Positions 43,979-54,484 of a stretch of 64,000 nucleotides of DNA are shown piece after piece. The notes beneath the pieces were generated by a model that was given only the letters and a program-made list of their open reading frames with translations, ran no database searches and was not told the DNA's origin. Made by a program: the position numbers and the translations under genes. The DNA lies in NCBI RefSeq assembly GCF_011089875.1, contig NZ_JAANAS010000061.1, forward strand, positions 62,001 to 126,000, read 5' to 3'. How positions within the stretch are numbered: the first letter of the stretch is position 1; each line of letters starts with the position of its first letter. This DNA comes from Psychroflexus maritimus. GTDB taxonomy: Bacteria; Bacteroidota; Bacteroidia; Flavobacteriales; Flavobacteriaceae.

Positions 43979-46900
43979 TTAAAATGTTATATCTACACCT
44001 GCTGAAACTTCCATAGCTGCAGGGAATGTGAAAAAGTCATTTAACACACTTGTTTCTGGGTCAAATCCTCTCCACTTTGAAAAGGTAAGTAAATTTGTTC
44101 CTTGAACAAAAAATCTCAACCCATTGATGAAACCAAGACGTTCTAATTGCGTTTGATCAAATGTGTAAGCTAGATTTACATTTCTTAAGCGTAAGAAAGA
44201 GGCATCTTCTAAATACCGATCACCATCTTGAAAACGCAATCCACCAAATCTTGGAGCAGGAATACCTGTTACATCACCTGGTTCAGACCAAGAGTTCAAT
44301 AAGCTTCGGTTGTTGTTTGCAAAGGCTGCTGTACTCAAATCTTCCGTTAATGCATAAGTTCCATTCACTCTCCACGCATCATATTGCCAAGTCCAAAGTG
44401 TGTTTAAACTTAATTGTTTCCAAGAAGCTTTTAAACCGAAACCACCTTGCCATACGGGATCAAATTGTTTACCTGTGTAAACACCATGGGCATCTCTGTC
44501 GTAGTCAGTAGTTAATTCGCCATCTGCTGTTAAGTATAATGGGCGACCATCAGCTGGATTAACCCCTGCCCAACGCTGCATAAAGTAGGTATAAGCGCGT
44601 TCACCTTCTTGAATACGTGCTCTTGAGCCACCTTCAACAAAACCTTGTTCATTGTCTATATTGGTAACTTCATTTTCATTCCAGGCTACGTTTGCATACA
44701 CATTCAAAGACCAGTCGCTTGTAGCAGATTTTCTTAGAATATCATAAGCCAACTGTACTTCAAGACCTGTATTTGTCATATCACCAACATTAGTGCTTGT
44801 ACTTCCAAATCCTGTACCAGCGGTAGATAAGTTTCTGCCGAAGAAAAGGTCTTCAGTTTCTTTCTTATACACATCTAACGCACCCGTAAGTTTATTATTC
44901 CATAGGCCAAAGTCCACACCTAAGTTAAACATCTTTGTTGTTTCCCATTGAACCTGAGTATCTGCTAATCCAGAAGCTACTAACTGCTGATTATTTTGAT
45001 ATCCTGGTCCACCAGCATACTGTTGATAGCCAGGGAAAAAGTTAGGTAATACTAAGTTTTGTGGCGCGCCACCAGCTGATCCACCCGTAATATTTTGGTT
45101 ACCAGTTTCACCATAAGAAGCTCTTAGTTTTAAAGCATCTACCCAGTCAACATCCTCCATAAACTCTTCTGTATCAATATTCCATCTACCTCCTACAGAG
45201 TAAAAGTTACCCCATCGGTAGTCATCTTGAAATCTTGAAGTACCATCTCTACGTATAGTTAAATCAGCACCAAATCTTCCATCATAATCATAGCTTACAT
45301 TGGTAAAGTAAGATAAGATAGCAAAATCTGTTTCTAACGAATTCAAGTTAGGTACGAAAGGATAAGTTTCCTCTCCTTCATCTAAAATAGTTGTTCTTGG
45401 ATCTACAAATCCAGTTGAAGAACCTGGGAATTTTGGATTTAAACCAAATGCATCAAAACTTGCAAACTGAACATTTTGGTAGAAAAATTCTGTAAATAAA
45501 CCAGCGCTTAAGCTGTGTTTTTCTTCAGCACCAAAACGGTCGTTGTATCTAATATTACCCACTGCATTAAAAGAAAAGTCTCTAAAGTAGCCTTCTCTTT
45601 GAAATCCTCCAAATTCTTCTTCTGCCGCTTGTTGGTTTGGACTAAGGAGTCCTCTTAAAGAGTTTGGTGCATCAATTTGTAATTGTTGCGTGCTGATGTA
45701 GTCAATATTAGCATTACCTCCAATTTGGAATTTGTCACTAATTTTATAGTTTAAATTACCACCTACTAAAGCTCTAATTTCATTTTCTTGGTCGGTGTTT
45801 AAACTTTGAGTGTTTAAAGCTAAGTAAGGTGTGTTCAAGAATCCATTAGCACCGCTTACACTTAGTGAGCCATCAGGATTTAAAGCTCCAGACCTTCTTG
45901 TTCCTACAATATTTAATGAGCCATCAGCATTTCTTGGGTTTAACCATGGCATACCTAGGAAAGGAACAATAAACGGGTTGTCTAACTGTCCACCTGTGTT
46001 TCCTCCTCGAGTTGCATCAACAACAAAATCTGATCTAGAAAAAGTTAATTGAACATTAGTTCCCCAATTAAATTTATCATCACCACCTTCTATGTTATTT
46101 CTAAAAGAAAAACGTTGTAATTTTGATCTCAAGGTAGTCCCTTCTTGCTCAAAATATTGTAAAGATGTAAATGAAGAAAGGTTTTCACCACCTTGTTGTA
46201 AGTTTACCTCGTGAGATTCTGTTTTTCCAGTTTGGAATAAGATATCACCCCAATTGGTGTTAGTTTGATTTGCAATAGCGTTGATTCTTTGATCAGATAA
46301 ACCTGAACCAAAACCAGAACCTACTACATCTCTACTAAAAAACATTTTTTCTTGGGCGTTCATCATTCTGAAATTGGCATCAGGATTTTGACGTTGCCCG
46401 TAGAAACCACGGTACTTAATCTGAAGCCCAGAATTTCTCTTTGCATTTTTGGTGGTTACAATAATAACCCCTGCTGCACCACGATTACCATAAATAGCCG
46501 TACCTGCTGCATCTTTTAAAACGTTAACCGACTCAATGTCGTTAGGGTTAATTGCTCTAAAGTTACGCTCGTTAATTGGCATACCATCTACCACATAAAG
46601 CGGAGATGTATTACCATTCAACGATGTTCTACCACGAATAATAGTTGTAGCAGCTTGTCCTGGTTGACCAGAGGCTGCTCTAATGTTTGCTCCAGCTACC
46701 TGACCTTGTAAAATTTGATCTACCGAAGCAAAAGGAATTTGCTCAAGGGCTTCAGATTTTACGGTAGATACCGCTGAAATCACATCTTTTCCCTTTAAAA
46801 TTCCACCGTAAGCCGTTACTACTACATCTTCTAGTACTTCTGTATCTGAAACTAGATTTGCATTAATGGTAGTATTGTTACCCACGGCTACCTCTTGCGT

Positions 46901-47137
46901 TTGAAACCCAAGATACTTAAAAACTAATACGTCACTAGGTGACACTTCAATGGTGTATTTTCCATCGAAATCAGTTTGCGTCCCACGGTCGGTTCCTTTA
47001 ACAATAACGTCAACTCCCGGTAGGGGAATTGCATTATCGTCGGCTACCAATCCGCTGACTGTTTTTTCTTGTGCAAAAGTAAGTTGCACTACGAACACTA
47101 ATACCAGTGTAAGAATTCCACTAAATTTTGTTCTCAT
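43979..47137 (-). CDS. SusC/RagA-type TonB-linked outer-membrane transporter
   Basis: This 1052-residue transporter has a signal peptide (MRTKFSGILTLVLVFVVQLTF...AQ), a carboxypeptidase-regulatory-like domain at about 25-105 (VSGLVADDNAIPLPGVDVIV), the TonB-interaction segment EDVVVTAYGG, and a plug domain with QILQGQVAGANIRAASGQPG and SPLYVVDGMPI at about 135-220. The rest is a 22-strand barrel ending in AGVDITF with a terminal Phe. It forms the channel that imports oligomers captured by the SusD lid. Length and domain order are normal. It is the first gene of the operon, with a promoter candidate at 47174-47181. Confidence 0.96.
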   Translation of the reverse strand: MRTKFSGILTLVLVFVVQLTFAQEKTVSGLVADDNAIPLPGVDVIVKGTDRGTQTDFDGKYTIEVSPSDVLVFKYLGFQTQEVAVGNNTTINANLVSDTEVLEDVVVTAYGGILKGKDVISAVSTVKSEALEQIPFASVDQILQGQVAGANIRAASGQPGQAATTIIRGRTSLNGNTSPLYVVDGMPINERNFRAINPNDIESVNVLKDAAGTAIYGNRGAAGVIIVTTKNAKRNSGLQIKYRGFYGQRQNPDANFRMMNAQEKMFFSRDVVGSGFGSGLSDQRINAIANQTNTNWGDILFQTGKTESHEVNLQQGGENLSSFTSLQYFEQEGTTLRSKLQRFSFRNNIEGGDDKFNWGTNVQLTFSRSDFVVDATRGGNTGGQLDNPFIVPFLGMPWLNPRNADGSLNIVGTRRSGALNPDGSLSVSGANGFLNTPYLALNTQSLNTDQENEIRALVGGNLNYKISDKFQIGGNANIDYISTQQLQIDAPNSLRGLLSPNQQAAEEEFGGFQREGYFRDFSFNAVGNIRYNDRFGAEEKHSLSAGLFTEFFYQNVQFASFDAFGLNPKFPGSSTGFVDPRTTILDEGEETYPFVPNLNSLETDFAILSYFTNVSYDYDGRFGADLTIRRDGTSRFQDDYRWGNFYSVGGRWNIDTEEFMEDVDWVDALKLRASYGETGNQNITGGSAGGAPQNLVLPNFFPGYQQYAGGPGYQNNQQLVASGLADTQVQWETTKMFNLGVDFGLWNNKLTGALDVYKKETEDLFFGRNLSTAGTGFGSTSTNVGDMTNTGLEVQLAYDILRKSATSDWSLNVYANVAWNENEVTNIDNEQGFVEGGSRARIQEGERAYTYFMQRWAGVNPADGRPLYLTADGELTTDYDRDAHGVYTGKQFDPVWQGGFGLKASWKQLSLNTLWTWQYDAWRVNGTYALTEDLSTAAFANNNRSLLNSWSEPGDVTGIPAPRFGGLRFQDGDRYLEDASFLRLRNVNLAYTFDQTQLERLGFINGLRFFVQGTNLLTFSKWRGFDPETSVLNDFFTFPAAMEVSAGVDITF

Positions 47138-47173
47138 TTTGTATATTTATTTGAATTAGCCAACGCCAAAAAT

Positions 47174-47181
47174 CAAAATTA
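47174..47181 (-). promoter_or_regulatory. -7 box candidate of the susCD-like operon
   Basis: Read on the minus strand this is TAATTTTG, 36 nt before the SusC ATG. It matches TAnnTTTG. Confidence 0.45.
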
Positions 47182-47258
47182 AAAGTTAATTACGCAACTT
47201 TTTTGGTCTTTAATTTAATTTTTTAGTGTTAAATGTTTAGTTAAACTTTATTTTAACA

Positions 47259-48929
47259 TTAAAAAAATGTGTTCAAACTGAGGTGAACTTGGGTGTTTTG
47301 AAAATTGAATTTCTGTTGGCTAGACCTACCGTTAGCAAAGATTAAGCGCAATAATCCACCCTTAGTATTAAGCCCTATTCCAAAACCAAAACTCACCAAG
47401 TTTTCTTTAAGGTTAACCAACTCATTTTGGTAGTAACCATAGTCTAAAACTGAATTTACATACAAATCTGAGCTTAAAAAGTACCTTATTTCGGTTTGAA
47501 GGCTGTAAAAAGACGAAGCAATAAGGCTGTTTTCTTCAAATCCTCGCATGCTTCTTAATCCTCCTAACCTATATAATTCATTATTTAGGTATTGATCCGA
47601 ATCTATTATTTGCACAACAGAAGCCAAGTTTAGGTAGGTGTTTTTTAGTATTTTTTGTAGTGTTTCGCCGTAAAATTCTAATCTTAGTTGTTGTAAATTT
47701 TTATTTAAGCTTTTTCTTCTACCTTGAAGAATCCTTAATTTTATCAAGTCTTGATGTACAATTTGGCCAATATTCTTTTTTCGGTTTAAGAATCGAGTAC
47801 TTACTCCGTAAAAGTTACTTTTATAATCACCTATAGTTGATGTACTTGTAGGTTTTTCTTCATTAGCTAATAAATTACTTGAATTTACCGCTTCTAAATC
47901 TGTGGCAATACTCCATTGGTGGTTTATATGATATCCCAGTTTTAGTTCTTGCGTGCTTCTTGAAAAAGTTGAATCTTGCCTGAATAGTTCAATACCTGCC
48001 TCGGGTGTAAATCTGCTATTAAATATAAAGGGCAGTACAAGTCTTGATTGAAAGATTTGTTGTTCTTGGCCATCGTTTTTGTACTGAATAATTAATGTTT
48101 CGCCTAAGTTCAGGTTGTTTTTTAAGACTACATCTAGATAGCCGTTTAAATCTAGGCCACTCCCTTCATCTTCATTACTAAAGCCAATAAATCCATCAAA
48201 CGAATTAATTTTTCTTTTCTCTAAATAAAGAAAAACATTGACAGAATCTTTGCTGAATTGTACTTCTGGGTTTTTAATTTCATTGACAAAATCTAAATTC
48301 TGAATTGTTTTTGTTCTTTGTTTTAGCTTTTTTTCTGTGTAAATTTCACCCTTCCTTATTCTAATATGATGCTTTTTGAAGCTTTTGGGAAATTGCTTAT
48401 AGCCTTTTATGTAAACGCGGTTGTATTTTTTTAATTCATTTACTTCTACCGCCAGCTTTGCGAACAGGTAATTACCATGCACTGAAACAGGTGAGTATTT
48501 CACTTTAGCAAAGTCATAGCCATTTGTCCTAAGATTATTTATAAGTACTTCTTGAAACTTTTTCCATTCCTCAAATTTTATCTTTATTTTTTTTCTAGTG
48601 TCCTTTATATAAGTTGCGTATTTTTCAGGGACGTCTATAAAGATACTATCTATTCGTTGATTTAGGCTGATGTATTGTTGGATTGAGTTTTTATTTGAAA
48701 TTAAGCTATCTACTTTTAGATGGATATACCCTAATTCCCAAAGTGAATTGATTTCTTCTTTCTTAAATGTTTCTAATTCTTTTATTGAATTGAATTTCTT
48801 GCTTATATTCTTCGGAGCTTGTTTTGTGCTATCATTAATAATAAGGCGGTACTCAATTTCTTGTGCAATTGAGTTTAGTGTTCCAAAAAGGAAAATTACC
48901 CATACAATGTTTAGCCTTGTTTTAGTCAT
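47259..48929 (-). CDS. Omp85-superfamily outer-membrane protein with POTRA-like N-terminus
   Basis: This 556-residue protein runs from ATG 48929, where a good signal peptide begins (MTKTRLNIVWVIFLFGTLNS). A longer frame to 49007 adds no signal-like sequence. The N-terminal 200 residues contain POTRA-like repeats (FEEWKKFQEVLINNLRTNGYDFAKVKY, KHHIRIRKGEIYTEKKL). The C-terminal 300 residues form a beta-barrel with LYRLGGLRSMRGFEENSL, the VRGY/F-like loop-6 motif of Omp85 proteins, and end LSLNTFF. It could act in outer-membrane insertion, lipid handling or secretion. It is not the main BamA, being too short and outside the bam gene cluster. Confidence 0.82.
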   Translation of the reverse strand: MTKTRLNIVWVIFLFGTLNSIAQEIEYRLIINDSTKQAPKNISKKFNSIKELETFKKEEINSLWELGYIHLKVDSLISNKNSIQQYISLNQRIDSIFIDVPEKYATYIKDTRKKIKIKFEEWKKFQEVLINNLRTNGYDFAKVKYSPVSVHGNYLFAKLAVEVNELKKYNRVYIKGYKQFPKSFKKHHIRIRKGEIYTEKKLKQRTKTIQNLDFVNEIKNPEVQFSKDSVNVFLYLEKRKINSFDGFIGFSNEDEGSGLDLNGYLDVVLKNNLNLGETLIIQYKNDGQEQQIFQSRLVLPFIFNSRFTPEAGIELFRQDSTFSRSTQELKLGYHINHQWSIATDLEAVNSSNLLANEEKPTSTSTIGDYKSNFYGVSTRFLNRKKNIGQIVHQDLIKLRILQGRRKSLNKNLQQLRLEFYGETLQKILKNTYLNLASVVQIIDSDQYLNNELYRLGGLRSMRGFEENSLIASSFYSLQTEIRYFLSSDLYVNSVLDYGYYQNELVNLKENLVSFGFGIGLNTKGGLLRLIFANGRSSQQKFNFQNTQVHLSLNTFF

Positions 48930-49133
48930 GGAATAGTTAGCATTTCGACATAACGAAATTGCATTTAAACAATTCGTTACTTTTTGCTTTTCTTTTTTAA
49001 ACACCAAAGTAGGCTAAAAATTGCTAATTGTACAAAAGATTGTTTAAAGACTTTTTGTTCTGTTTGTTTTTTTAAATTGATTTTGCTTTCTTTTAATCAT
49101 TTACGATTTTTTACTATACATTGTTTATCAAAA

Positions 49134-49163
49134 AAAAAGTCGCTTCTTATGAAGCGACTTTTT
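49134..49163. terminator. bidirectional intrinsic terminator
   Basis: AAAAGTCGCTTC pairs with GAAGCGACTTTT around TTAT, with A run before and T run after. It terminates the minus-strand gene at 49180 and can work on both strands. Confidence 0.85.
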
Positions 49164-49179
49164 GTAAGTTTTGGTTAAC

Positions 49180-49920
49180 TTAGATTATTTCTAAGTAGTA
49201 ATTAACAAGTTGCCTGATTTGATCTTCTTTTTCTGAAGCATTCCCTCTAAACTTTAATTTATTTTTTTTGATAAATTTTTTAATATCGTTTTGCACTTCC
49301 TTTGGGAAATTATTTTTTGCTCTTCTTTTATGTGTTTCAATCTCAAAGTAATCGCCATTAATGGCTAAATAGTAAGCAGTCTTGTCTTTTAACTCAGCTG
49401 GTCTTCCTGTATCGTATGAGCTCTCACTTTTTTGTTCAGGCATAAAAATTTGATAATAACGTTTTAAAATTTGTGCCTTATTTCCATCATTTTCAAGTTC
49501 ATCAACAATTACTAAATAACCATTTGGCGCGCCTCCTTTTTCAAAGAGAACACTTGGGCTGTGAAAATACTTGAAGCGTTCTCCTTCAAGCTCAAAGCCT
49601 AATTGGTTAGTTTTAATTACCGGGCCAGCTTTAGAGCGATCATTTTCCATTAGAAGTTCAAACTGGTCTTTGTAGATATTGTAGCGAATTTCGCCTTCCA
49701 TCATCTCTCCACCTTTCTTTTCTTCTATAATTTTTCCAGTTTTAAAATCATTGTAAAGTAAAGGACTGCCATTTATTTTACTCAAATCAATTTGCTTGCC
49801 ATTAAAATTCATTTGATTTAAGACAGTTAAATCTTTCCAGTCGCTCATTGAATTCATATTAATTTGCGCATAAGAAAAACTTATTGAAAAAGTAAGTAGG
49901 AATAACATTTTTGTTTTCAT
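49180..49920 (-). CDS. secreted protein of unknown family (intact paralog)
   Basis: This 246-residue protein runs from ATG 49920 with a signal peptide (MKTKMLFLLTFSISFSYAQ). An extended frame to 49974 lacks support. Recognisable text includes YDTGRPAELKDKTAYYLAINGDYFEI and a basic C-terminal third with KKFIKKNKLKFRGNASEKEDQIRQL. The same architecture occurs in the neighbour at 50040-50784, so it is a tandem duplicate. No known family is recognised. Its aromatic and charged pattern resembles small periplasmic proteins common in Flavobacteriaceae. A function is not assigned. Confidence 0.8.
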   Translation of the reverse strand: MKTKMLFLLTFSISFSYAQINMNSMSDWKDLTVLNQMNFNGKQIDLSKINGSPLLYNDFKTGKIIEEKKGGEMMEGEIRYNIYKDQFELLMENDRSKAGPVIKTNQLGFELEGERFKYFHSPSVLFEKGGAPNGYLVIVDELENDGNKAQILKRYYQIFMPEQKSESSYDTGRPAELKDKTAYYLAINGDYFEIETHKRRAKNNFPKEVQNDIKKFIKKNKLKFRGNASEKEDQIRQLVNYYLEII

Positions 49921-50039
49921 AATATATTTTTTTAATTGTGGAACAATGATAAATAAAGTTTGTTTTACTGCCAAAGATTAATTAAGCTTTCAATTTAATT
50001 GATCCAAGATTTAGCTTTTTTTGTGCTTATTTTTTAGTT

Positions 50040-50784
50040 TTATTGAGATAAAATTAAGAAGTTCATTAGTTGTTTTAATTCAGTTTCTTGTTCGGCTTCA
50101 CTTCCTCTAAATTTAATTTTATTTTTTTTCATGTACTTTTTTACCTTGTCTTGGTGGGCTTCAGGAAAGTCTTTGTAGGCTTTTCGTTTATGTGGAGTAA
50201 TTTTAAAATAATCATCATCTACTTTTGCATAATAAGCTACGCCAGACTTGAAGCTAGCGGGACTGCCAGAATCGTATGAACTTGTAGGTTTTTGTTCAGG
50301 TTCAAACTTTTTGTGGTAAGGTTTCAAAAGTGTGTTTTCTTTATTGCTAATTTCATTTTCATCTACTACTACAAGGTAGCCATTGACAGAGTTGTCGTAT
50401 TCAAATAAAATACGAGGCCCAGAAAAATACTTAAACTCTTCTCCTCTTAATTCAAAACTCAATAGGTTGTTTTTATCAAGGGTTCCAATTTCGTTTTTGT
50501 TATCATCAGTTTTAATTTCAAAAACGTCCTTATATATTGTAGCGAATATTTGCAGTAAGGCTTTTGTCTTCCTTAACTTGCTTAACTTCGCCAGGAAGAA
50601 AATCTTCATACAATAAAGGAGTTCCTTTCACTGTGTTCAAATCTATTTGTTTTCCTTCAATATTCATTCTAGTGTATAAATCAGCATCAACCCAGCTGTT
50701 CATCATTCCCATGTTTAGTTGAGCGTAAGAGTGAGATACAAAAGCACAAAATAAAAAACTTACAATAATTTTTTTAAGCTTCAT
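50040..50784 (-). pseudogene. frameshifted paralog of the adjacent secreted protein
   Basis: The sequence is split into two frames. The first (50784 to 50530) encodes a signal peptide MKLKKIIVSFLFCAFVSHSYAQ and continues to ANIRYNI, then meets TAA. The second, in another frame, resumes at IYKDVFEIK and continues to 50040. The intact paralog reads EIRYNIYKDQFEL at the joint, so the join is exact and the reading frame is lost by 2 bases (or +1) inside a TA repeat at about 50531-50537. Everything else aligns over the whole length. It may be a decaying pseudogene, a phase-variable gene switched off, or a sequencing error. Confidence 0.85.
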
Positions 50785-51144
50785 ACTACGTTTATATATT
50801 TAGATTCTCACGAATTTACAAATTATTAATCATTCACACTTACTTCATAACGTTTTTTGATTTTTATAGTGTTGCTCCATGATAACTTATTCTAGTCAAG
50901 TTTAGGTTATCATTTTTTTGTTTACAAACAAGATTTATTTATGAAACTTGTAGTAAACGGAGATTTATTTCATTCATGATTACAAATAAAAACTAGGTTT
51001 AACTATAGCTAGCATAAGTGATTAGTTTAGGAGTTAAATTAACTTTCAGAAAATTAATTATTTATAATTTGCTTGTTTAAAATTAATTACTACTTTTGCA
51101 ACTCCTAAAAATTAGGGTTATTAAATTAATATTTGTAGAATAAT
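50785..51144. other. 360-bp region before rpsL
   Basis: There is no gene. ATGATAAC (50879-50886) and GTTATCAT (50906-50913) form an inverted repeat followed by seven T, a terminator-like hairpin on the plus strand with no upstream plus-strand gene. The remainder is AT-rich, and the rpsL promoter lies at 51068-51098. Confidence 0.6.
51068..51098 (+). promoter_or_regulatory. promoter of the str-S10-spc superoperon
   Basis: TTTG (51068-51071), 19-nt spacer, TACTTTTG (51091-51098). This is a full-consensus Bacteroidota promoter 46 nt before the rpsL ATG. Confidence 0.75.
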
Positions 51145-51519
51145 ATGCCAACAATTTCACAATTAGTTAGAAAAGGAAGACGTACTATAACTAAGAAGAG
51201 TAAATCGGCTGCTTTGGATTCTTGTCCTCAGAGACGTGGAGTTTGTACACGTGTTTACACTACTACACCAAAAAAACCTAACTCAGCAATGCGTAAAGTT
51301 GCTCGTGTAAGGTTAACAAATGGTAAAGAGGTGAACGCATACATTCCCGGGGAAGGACACAATCTTCAAGAGCACTCGATAGTATTAGTTAGAGGCGGGA
51401 GAGTAAAAGACTTACCAGGGGTAAGGTACCACATTGTAAGGGGTGCTTTAGATACTGCTGGAGTAGAAGGTAGATTGCAACGTAGAAGTAAGTACGGTGC
51501 TAAACGTCCAAAAAAATAA
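51145..51519 (+). CDS. rpsL: 30S ribosomal protein S12
   Basis: This 124-residue protein controls decoding fidelity at the ribosomal A site. [18 protein letters not shown] and [19 protein letters not shown] hold the two lysine positions at which streptomycin resistance mutations usually arise; both lysines are the wild-type residue here. It is the first gene of the ribosomal superoperon, with rpsG 24 bp downstream. Length is normal. Confidence 0.98.
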   Translation: MPTISQLVRKGRRTITKKSKSAALDSCPQRRGVCTRVYTTTPKKPNSAMRKVARVRLTNGKEVNAYIPGEGHNLQEHSIVLVRGGRVKDLPGVRYHIVRGALDTAGVEGRLQRRSKYGAKRPKK

Positions 51520-51543
51520 GTTGAATACGTTTAAAGTAAAGAC

Positions 51544-52020
51544 ATGAGAAAAAGACAGGCAAAAGCAAGACCTATACTTCCAGACCCAAAGTTCAATGAT
51601 CAATTAGTTACACGTTTTGTGAACATGTTGATGTGGGACGGTAAGAAGTCAATTGCTTTTAAAATCTTCTATGATGCAATGGATATTGTAGAGGAAAAGA
51701 AACAAGAAGAAGAAAAGACAGCATTAGAGGTGTGGAAAGAAGCGCTTTCTAATGTAATGCCTCACGTAGAAGTGAGAAGTAGAAGAGTTGGAGGGGCTAC
51801 TTTCCAAATCCCTACACCTATCCGTCCGGATAGAAAGATCTCTACAGCAATGAAGTGGTTGATTAATTTTTCTAGAAAGAGAAATGAAAAATCAATGGCC
51901 GCAAAGTTAGCTGCTGAAGTTTTAGCTGCTGCAAAAGAAGAAGGTGCTGCGGTTAAAAAGCGTGTGGATACACACCGTATGGCAGAAGCAAACAAAGCAT
52001 TTTCACACTTTAGATTCTAA
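51544..52020 (+). CDS. rpsG: 30S ribosomal protein S7
   Basis: This 158-residue protein nucleates assembly of the 30S head by binding 16S rRNA. The start [17 protein letters not shown] is family typical, as are [20 protein letters not shown] and the C-terminal [17 protein letters not shown]. In many bacteria S7 represses translation of the str operon; a matching leader structure was not identified here. It is followed by fusA after 5 bp. Confidence 0.98.
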   Translation: MRKRQAKARPILPDPKFNDQLVTRFVNMLMWDGKKSIAFKIFYDAMDIVEEKKQEEEKTALEVWKEALSNVMPHVEVRSRRVGGATFQIPTPIRPDRKISTAMKWLINFSRKRNEKSMAAKLAAEVLAAAKEEGAAVKKRVDTHRMAEANKAFSHFRF

Positions 52021-52025
52021 GAGCA

Positions 52026-54137
52026 ATGGCACAAAGAGATTTAAAATTTACAAGAAATATTGGTATTGCTGCGCATATTGATGCAGGTAAAACCACTACT
52101 ACAGAGCGTATCCTGTACTATACCGGAGTAAGTCATAAAATAGGAGAGGTGCACGATGGTGCAGCAACTATGGACTGGATGGAGCAAGAGCAGGAACGTG
52201 GTATCACAATTACTTCGGCAGCTACGCATTGTAAGTGGCCTTACAGAGATCATGAATATACAGTGAACATTATTGATACCCCAGGTCACGTTGATTTTAC
52301 GGTAGAGGTAGAGCGTTCACTTCGTGTATTAGATGGTGTTGTAGCTTTGTTTAGTGCGGTTGATGGTGTTGAGCCACAGTCGGAAACTGTTTGGAGACAA
52401 GCCGATAAATATAAAGTTCCGCGTTTAGGTTTTGTGAACAAAATGGACCGTCAGGGTGCTAATTTCTTTAACGTGTGTAATCAAGTTAGAGAAATGCTAG
52501 GTGGTAATCCAGTTCCATTACAAGTGCCTATTGGTGATGAAATTGACTTCAAAGGTGTAGTTGATTTGATTTCAAAGAAAGCGATTGTATGGAATGATGA
52601 GGATATGGGGATGACTTATGAAGTTATCGATATTCCTGCTGAATTGGAGGAAGATGTAACTAAATATAGAACTGAATTAGTAGAAGCAGTAGCAGAATAC
52701 GACGAAGAATTAATGGAAAAATTCTTTGAAGATGAAGATTCTATTACTGAAGATGAAATTATTGCAGCCTTGCGCGCAGCTACTATCGATATGTCTATCA
52801 TTCCTATGATGTGTGGTTCTGCGTTTAAAAATAAAGGAGTTCAAGCCATGCTTGACGCTGTAATGAGATACTTACCATCTCCTGTAGATGTGGAAGCTAT
52901 TGAAGGAGAAAATCCATCTACGGGTGAAATGGAAACGAGAAAACCTAATGTTGATTCTCCGTTTTCTGCCCTAGCTTTTAAAATTGCTACCGACCCTTTT
53001 GTTGGTCGTTTAGCATTCTTTAGAACCTATTCAGGTACGTTAGATGCAGGTTCTTATGTGTTAAATAATCGTTCTGGAAAAAAGGAACGTATTTCTAGAA
53101 TGTATCAAATGCATTCTAATAAACAGCAACCAATTGATAAAATTGAAGCTGGAGATATCGGAGCAGCAGTAGGTTTTAAAGATATTAAAACCGGAGATAC
53201 GCTAACCGACATGAACAATCCTATTGTGCTTGAATCCATGTCTTTCCCTGACCCAGTTATTGGTATTGCTGTAGAGCCAAAGACCAAAGCTGATGTTGAG
53301 AAAATGGGTACAGCTTTAGCTAAATTAGCTGAAGAAGATCCTACGTTCGTTGTTAAGACAGATGAAGCTTCAGGGCAAACTGTTATTTCTGGAATGGGTG
53401 AGCTACACTTAGATATCTTAATTGACCGTATGAAGCGTGAATTTAAGGTTGAAGTAAACGTGGGTGAACCTCAGGTAGAGTATAAAGAAACAGTTAAGAA
53501 AGCTGCCGACCACAGAGAAACTTATAAGAAACAAACTGGTGGTCGTGGTAAATTTGCTGATATCGTATTTGAGATGGGTCCTGTTGATGAGGATTTTGAA
53601 GAAACAGGTTTACAGTTTATTGATCAAATTAAAGGGGGTAGAGTTCCTAAAGAATTTATTCCTTCAGTTAAATCTGGATTTGAAGCTGCAATGAAAGTTG
53701 GTCCTCTAGCTGGTTTCCAAATGGATACTTTAAAAGTTACTTTAAAAGATGGTTCTTTCCACCCCGTGGATTCAGATCAATTATCTTTTGAGTTAGCAGC
53801 TAAATTAGGGTTTAAATCGGCGGCTAAGAAAGCTGGTGCTGTAGTTCTAGAGCCTATGATGAAAGTGGAGGTAGTTACTCCAGAAGAAAATATGGGAGAC
53901 ATTGTTGGTGATTTGAATAGAAGACGTGGGCAAGTAAACGATATGTCAGACCGTTCAGGAGCAAAAGTAGTGAAGGCAATTGTTCCATTATCAGAAATGT
54001 TTGGTTACGTAACTACGTTAAGAACATTATCTTCAGGTAGAGCAACTTCAACTATGGAGTTTTCACACTATGAAGAAACACCAAGCAATATTTCAGAGCA
54101 AGTAATCGCTGCGGCGAAAGGAGAAACAAACGAGTAA
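52026..54137 (+). CDS. fusA: elongation factor G
   Basis: This 703-residue GTPase translocates tRNA and mRNA on the ribosome and helps recycle ribosomes. The P-loop [12 protein letters not shown] starts at residue 16. [11 protein letters not shown] (switch II region precursor), DTPGHVDF (G3) and NKMD (G4) follow. Domains II to V continue, including [15 protein letters not shown] and the C-terminal [20 protein letters not shown]. Length and motifs fit canonical EF-G and not the EF-G2 paralog. It lies in the standard str order rpsL-rpsG-fusA, but rpsJ follows in place of tuf, which must be elsewhere. Confidence 0.98.
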   Translation: MAQRDLKFTRNIGIAAHIDAGKTTTTERILYYTGVSHKIGEVHDGAATMDWMEQEQERGITITSAATHCKWPYRDHEYTVNIIDTPGHVDFTVEVERSLRVLDGVVALFSAVDGVEPQSETVWRQADKYKVPRLGFVNKMDRQGANFFNVCNQVREMLGGNPVPLQVPIGDEIDFKGVVDLISKKAIVWNDEDMGMTYEVIDIPAELEEDVTKYRTELVEAVAEYDEELMEKFFEDEDSITEDEIIAALRAATIDMSIIPMMCGSAFKNKGVQAMLDAVMRYLPSPVDVEAIEGENPSTGEMETRKPNVDSPFSALAFKIATDPFVGRLAFFRTYSGTLDAGSYVLNNRSGKKERISRMYQMHSNKQQPIDKIEAGDIGAAVGFKDIKTGDTLTDMNNPIVLESMSFPDPVIGIAVEPKTKADVEKMGTALAKLAEEDPTFVVKTDEASGQTVISGMGELHLDILIDRMKREFKVEVNVGEPQVEYKETVKKAADHRETYKKQTGGRGKFADIVFEMGPVDEDFEETGLQFIDQIKGGRVPKEFIPSVKSGFEAAMKVGPLAGFQMDTLKVTLKDGSFHPVDSDQLSFELAAKLGFKSAAKKAGAVVLEPMMKVEVVTPEENMGDIVGDLNRRRGQVNDMSDRSGAKVVKAIVPLSEMFGYVTTLRTLSSGRATSTMEFSHYEETPSNISEQVIAAAKGETNE

Positions 54138-54149
54138 TAAGAACTTATC

Positions 54150-54455
54150 ATGAGTCAGAAAATAAGAATCAAACTTAAATCTTACGATCACAACTTGGTT
54201 GATAAGTCAGCTGAAAAAATCGTAAAAACTGTAAAAACAACTGGAGCTGTAGTTACTGGTCCAATACCCTTACCTACCAAAAAGAAAATTTTTACTGTTT
54301 TACGTTCTCCTCACGTAAATAAGAAATCACGTGAGCAGTTTGAGCTGAATTCATTCAAGCGCCTATTAGATATCTATAGTTCTTCATCAAAAACAATTGA
54401 TGCTTTGATGAAGTTAGAGTTGCCTAGTGGGGTAGAAGTAGAGATCAAGGTTTAA
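54150..54455 (+). CDS. rpsJ: 30S ribosomal protein S10
   Basis: This 101-residue protein of the 30S head also joins transcription antitermination through NusB/NusG. The start [20 protein letters not shown] is family typical, and [28 protein letters not shown] is the conserved central part. It lies 12 bp after fusA, linking the str and S10 groups, but is separated from rplC by a terminator-like hairpin. Confidence 0.98.
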   Translation: MSQKIRIKLKSYDHNLVDKSAEKIVKTVKTTGAVVTGPIPLPTKKKIFTVLRSPHVNKKSREQFELNSFKRLLDIYSSSSKTIDALMKLELPSGVEVEIKV

Positions 54456-54484
54456 TTACAACGATTAATAAAAGAAAAAGAAAT

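Noticed and set aside
44161-44511. Plus-strand frame inside the SusC gene
   Set aside because: It is the antisense of a strongly conserved SusC barrel region, with no promoter or family.
50040-50784. Two separate overlapping genes (50040-50609 and 50530-50784)
   Set aside because: The intact neighbour aligns to both pieces in order with the joint at the TA tract, so this is one broken gene.
50879-50919. Terminator for a plus-strand gene before rpsL
   Set aside because: The hairpin and T run are present, but no plus-strand gene lies upstream. I described it only within the region entry.
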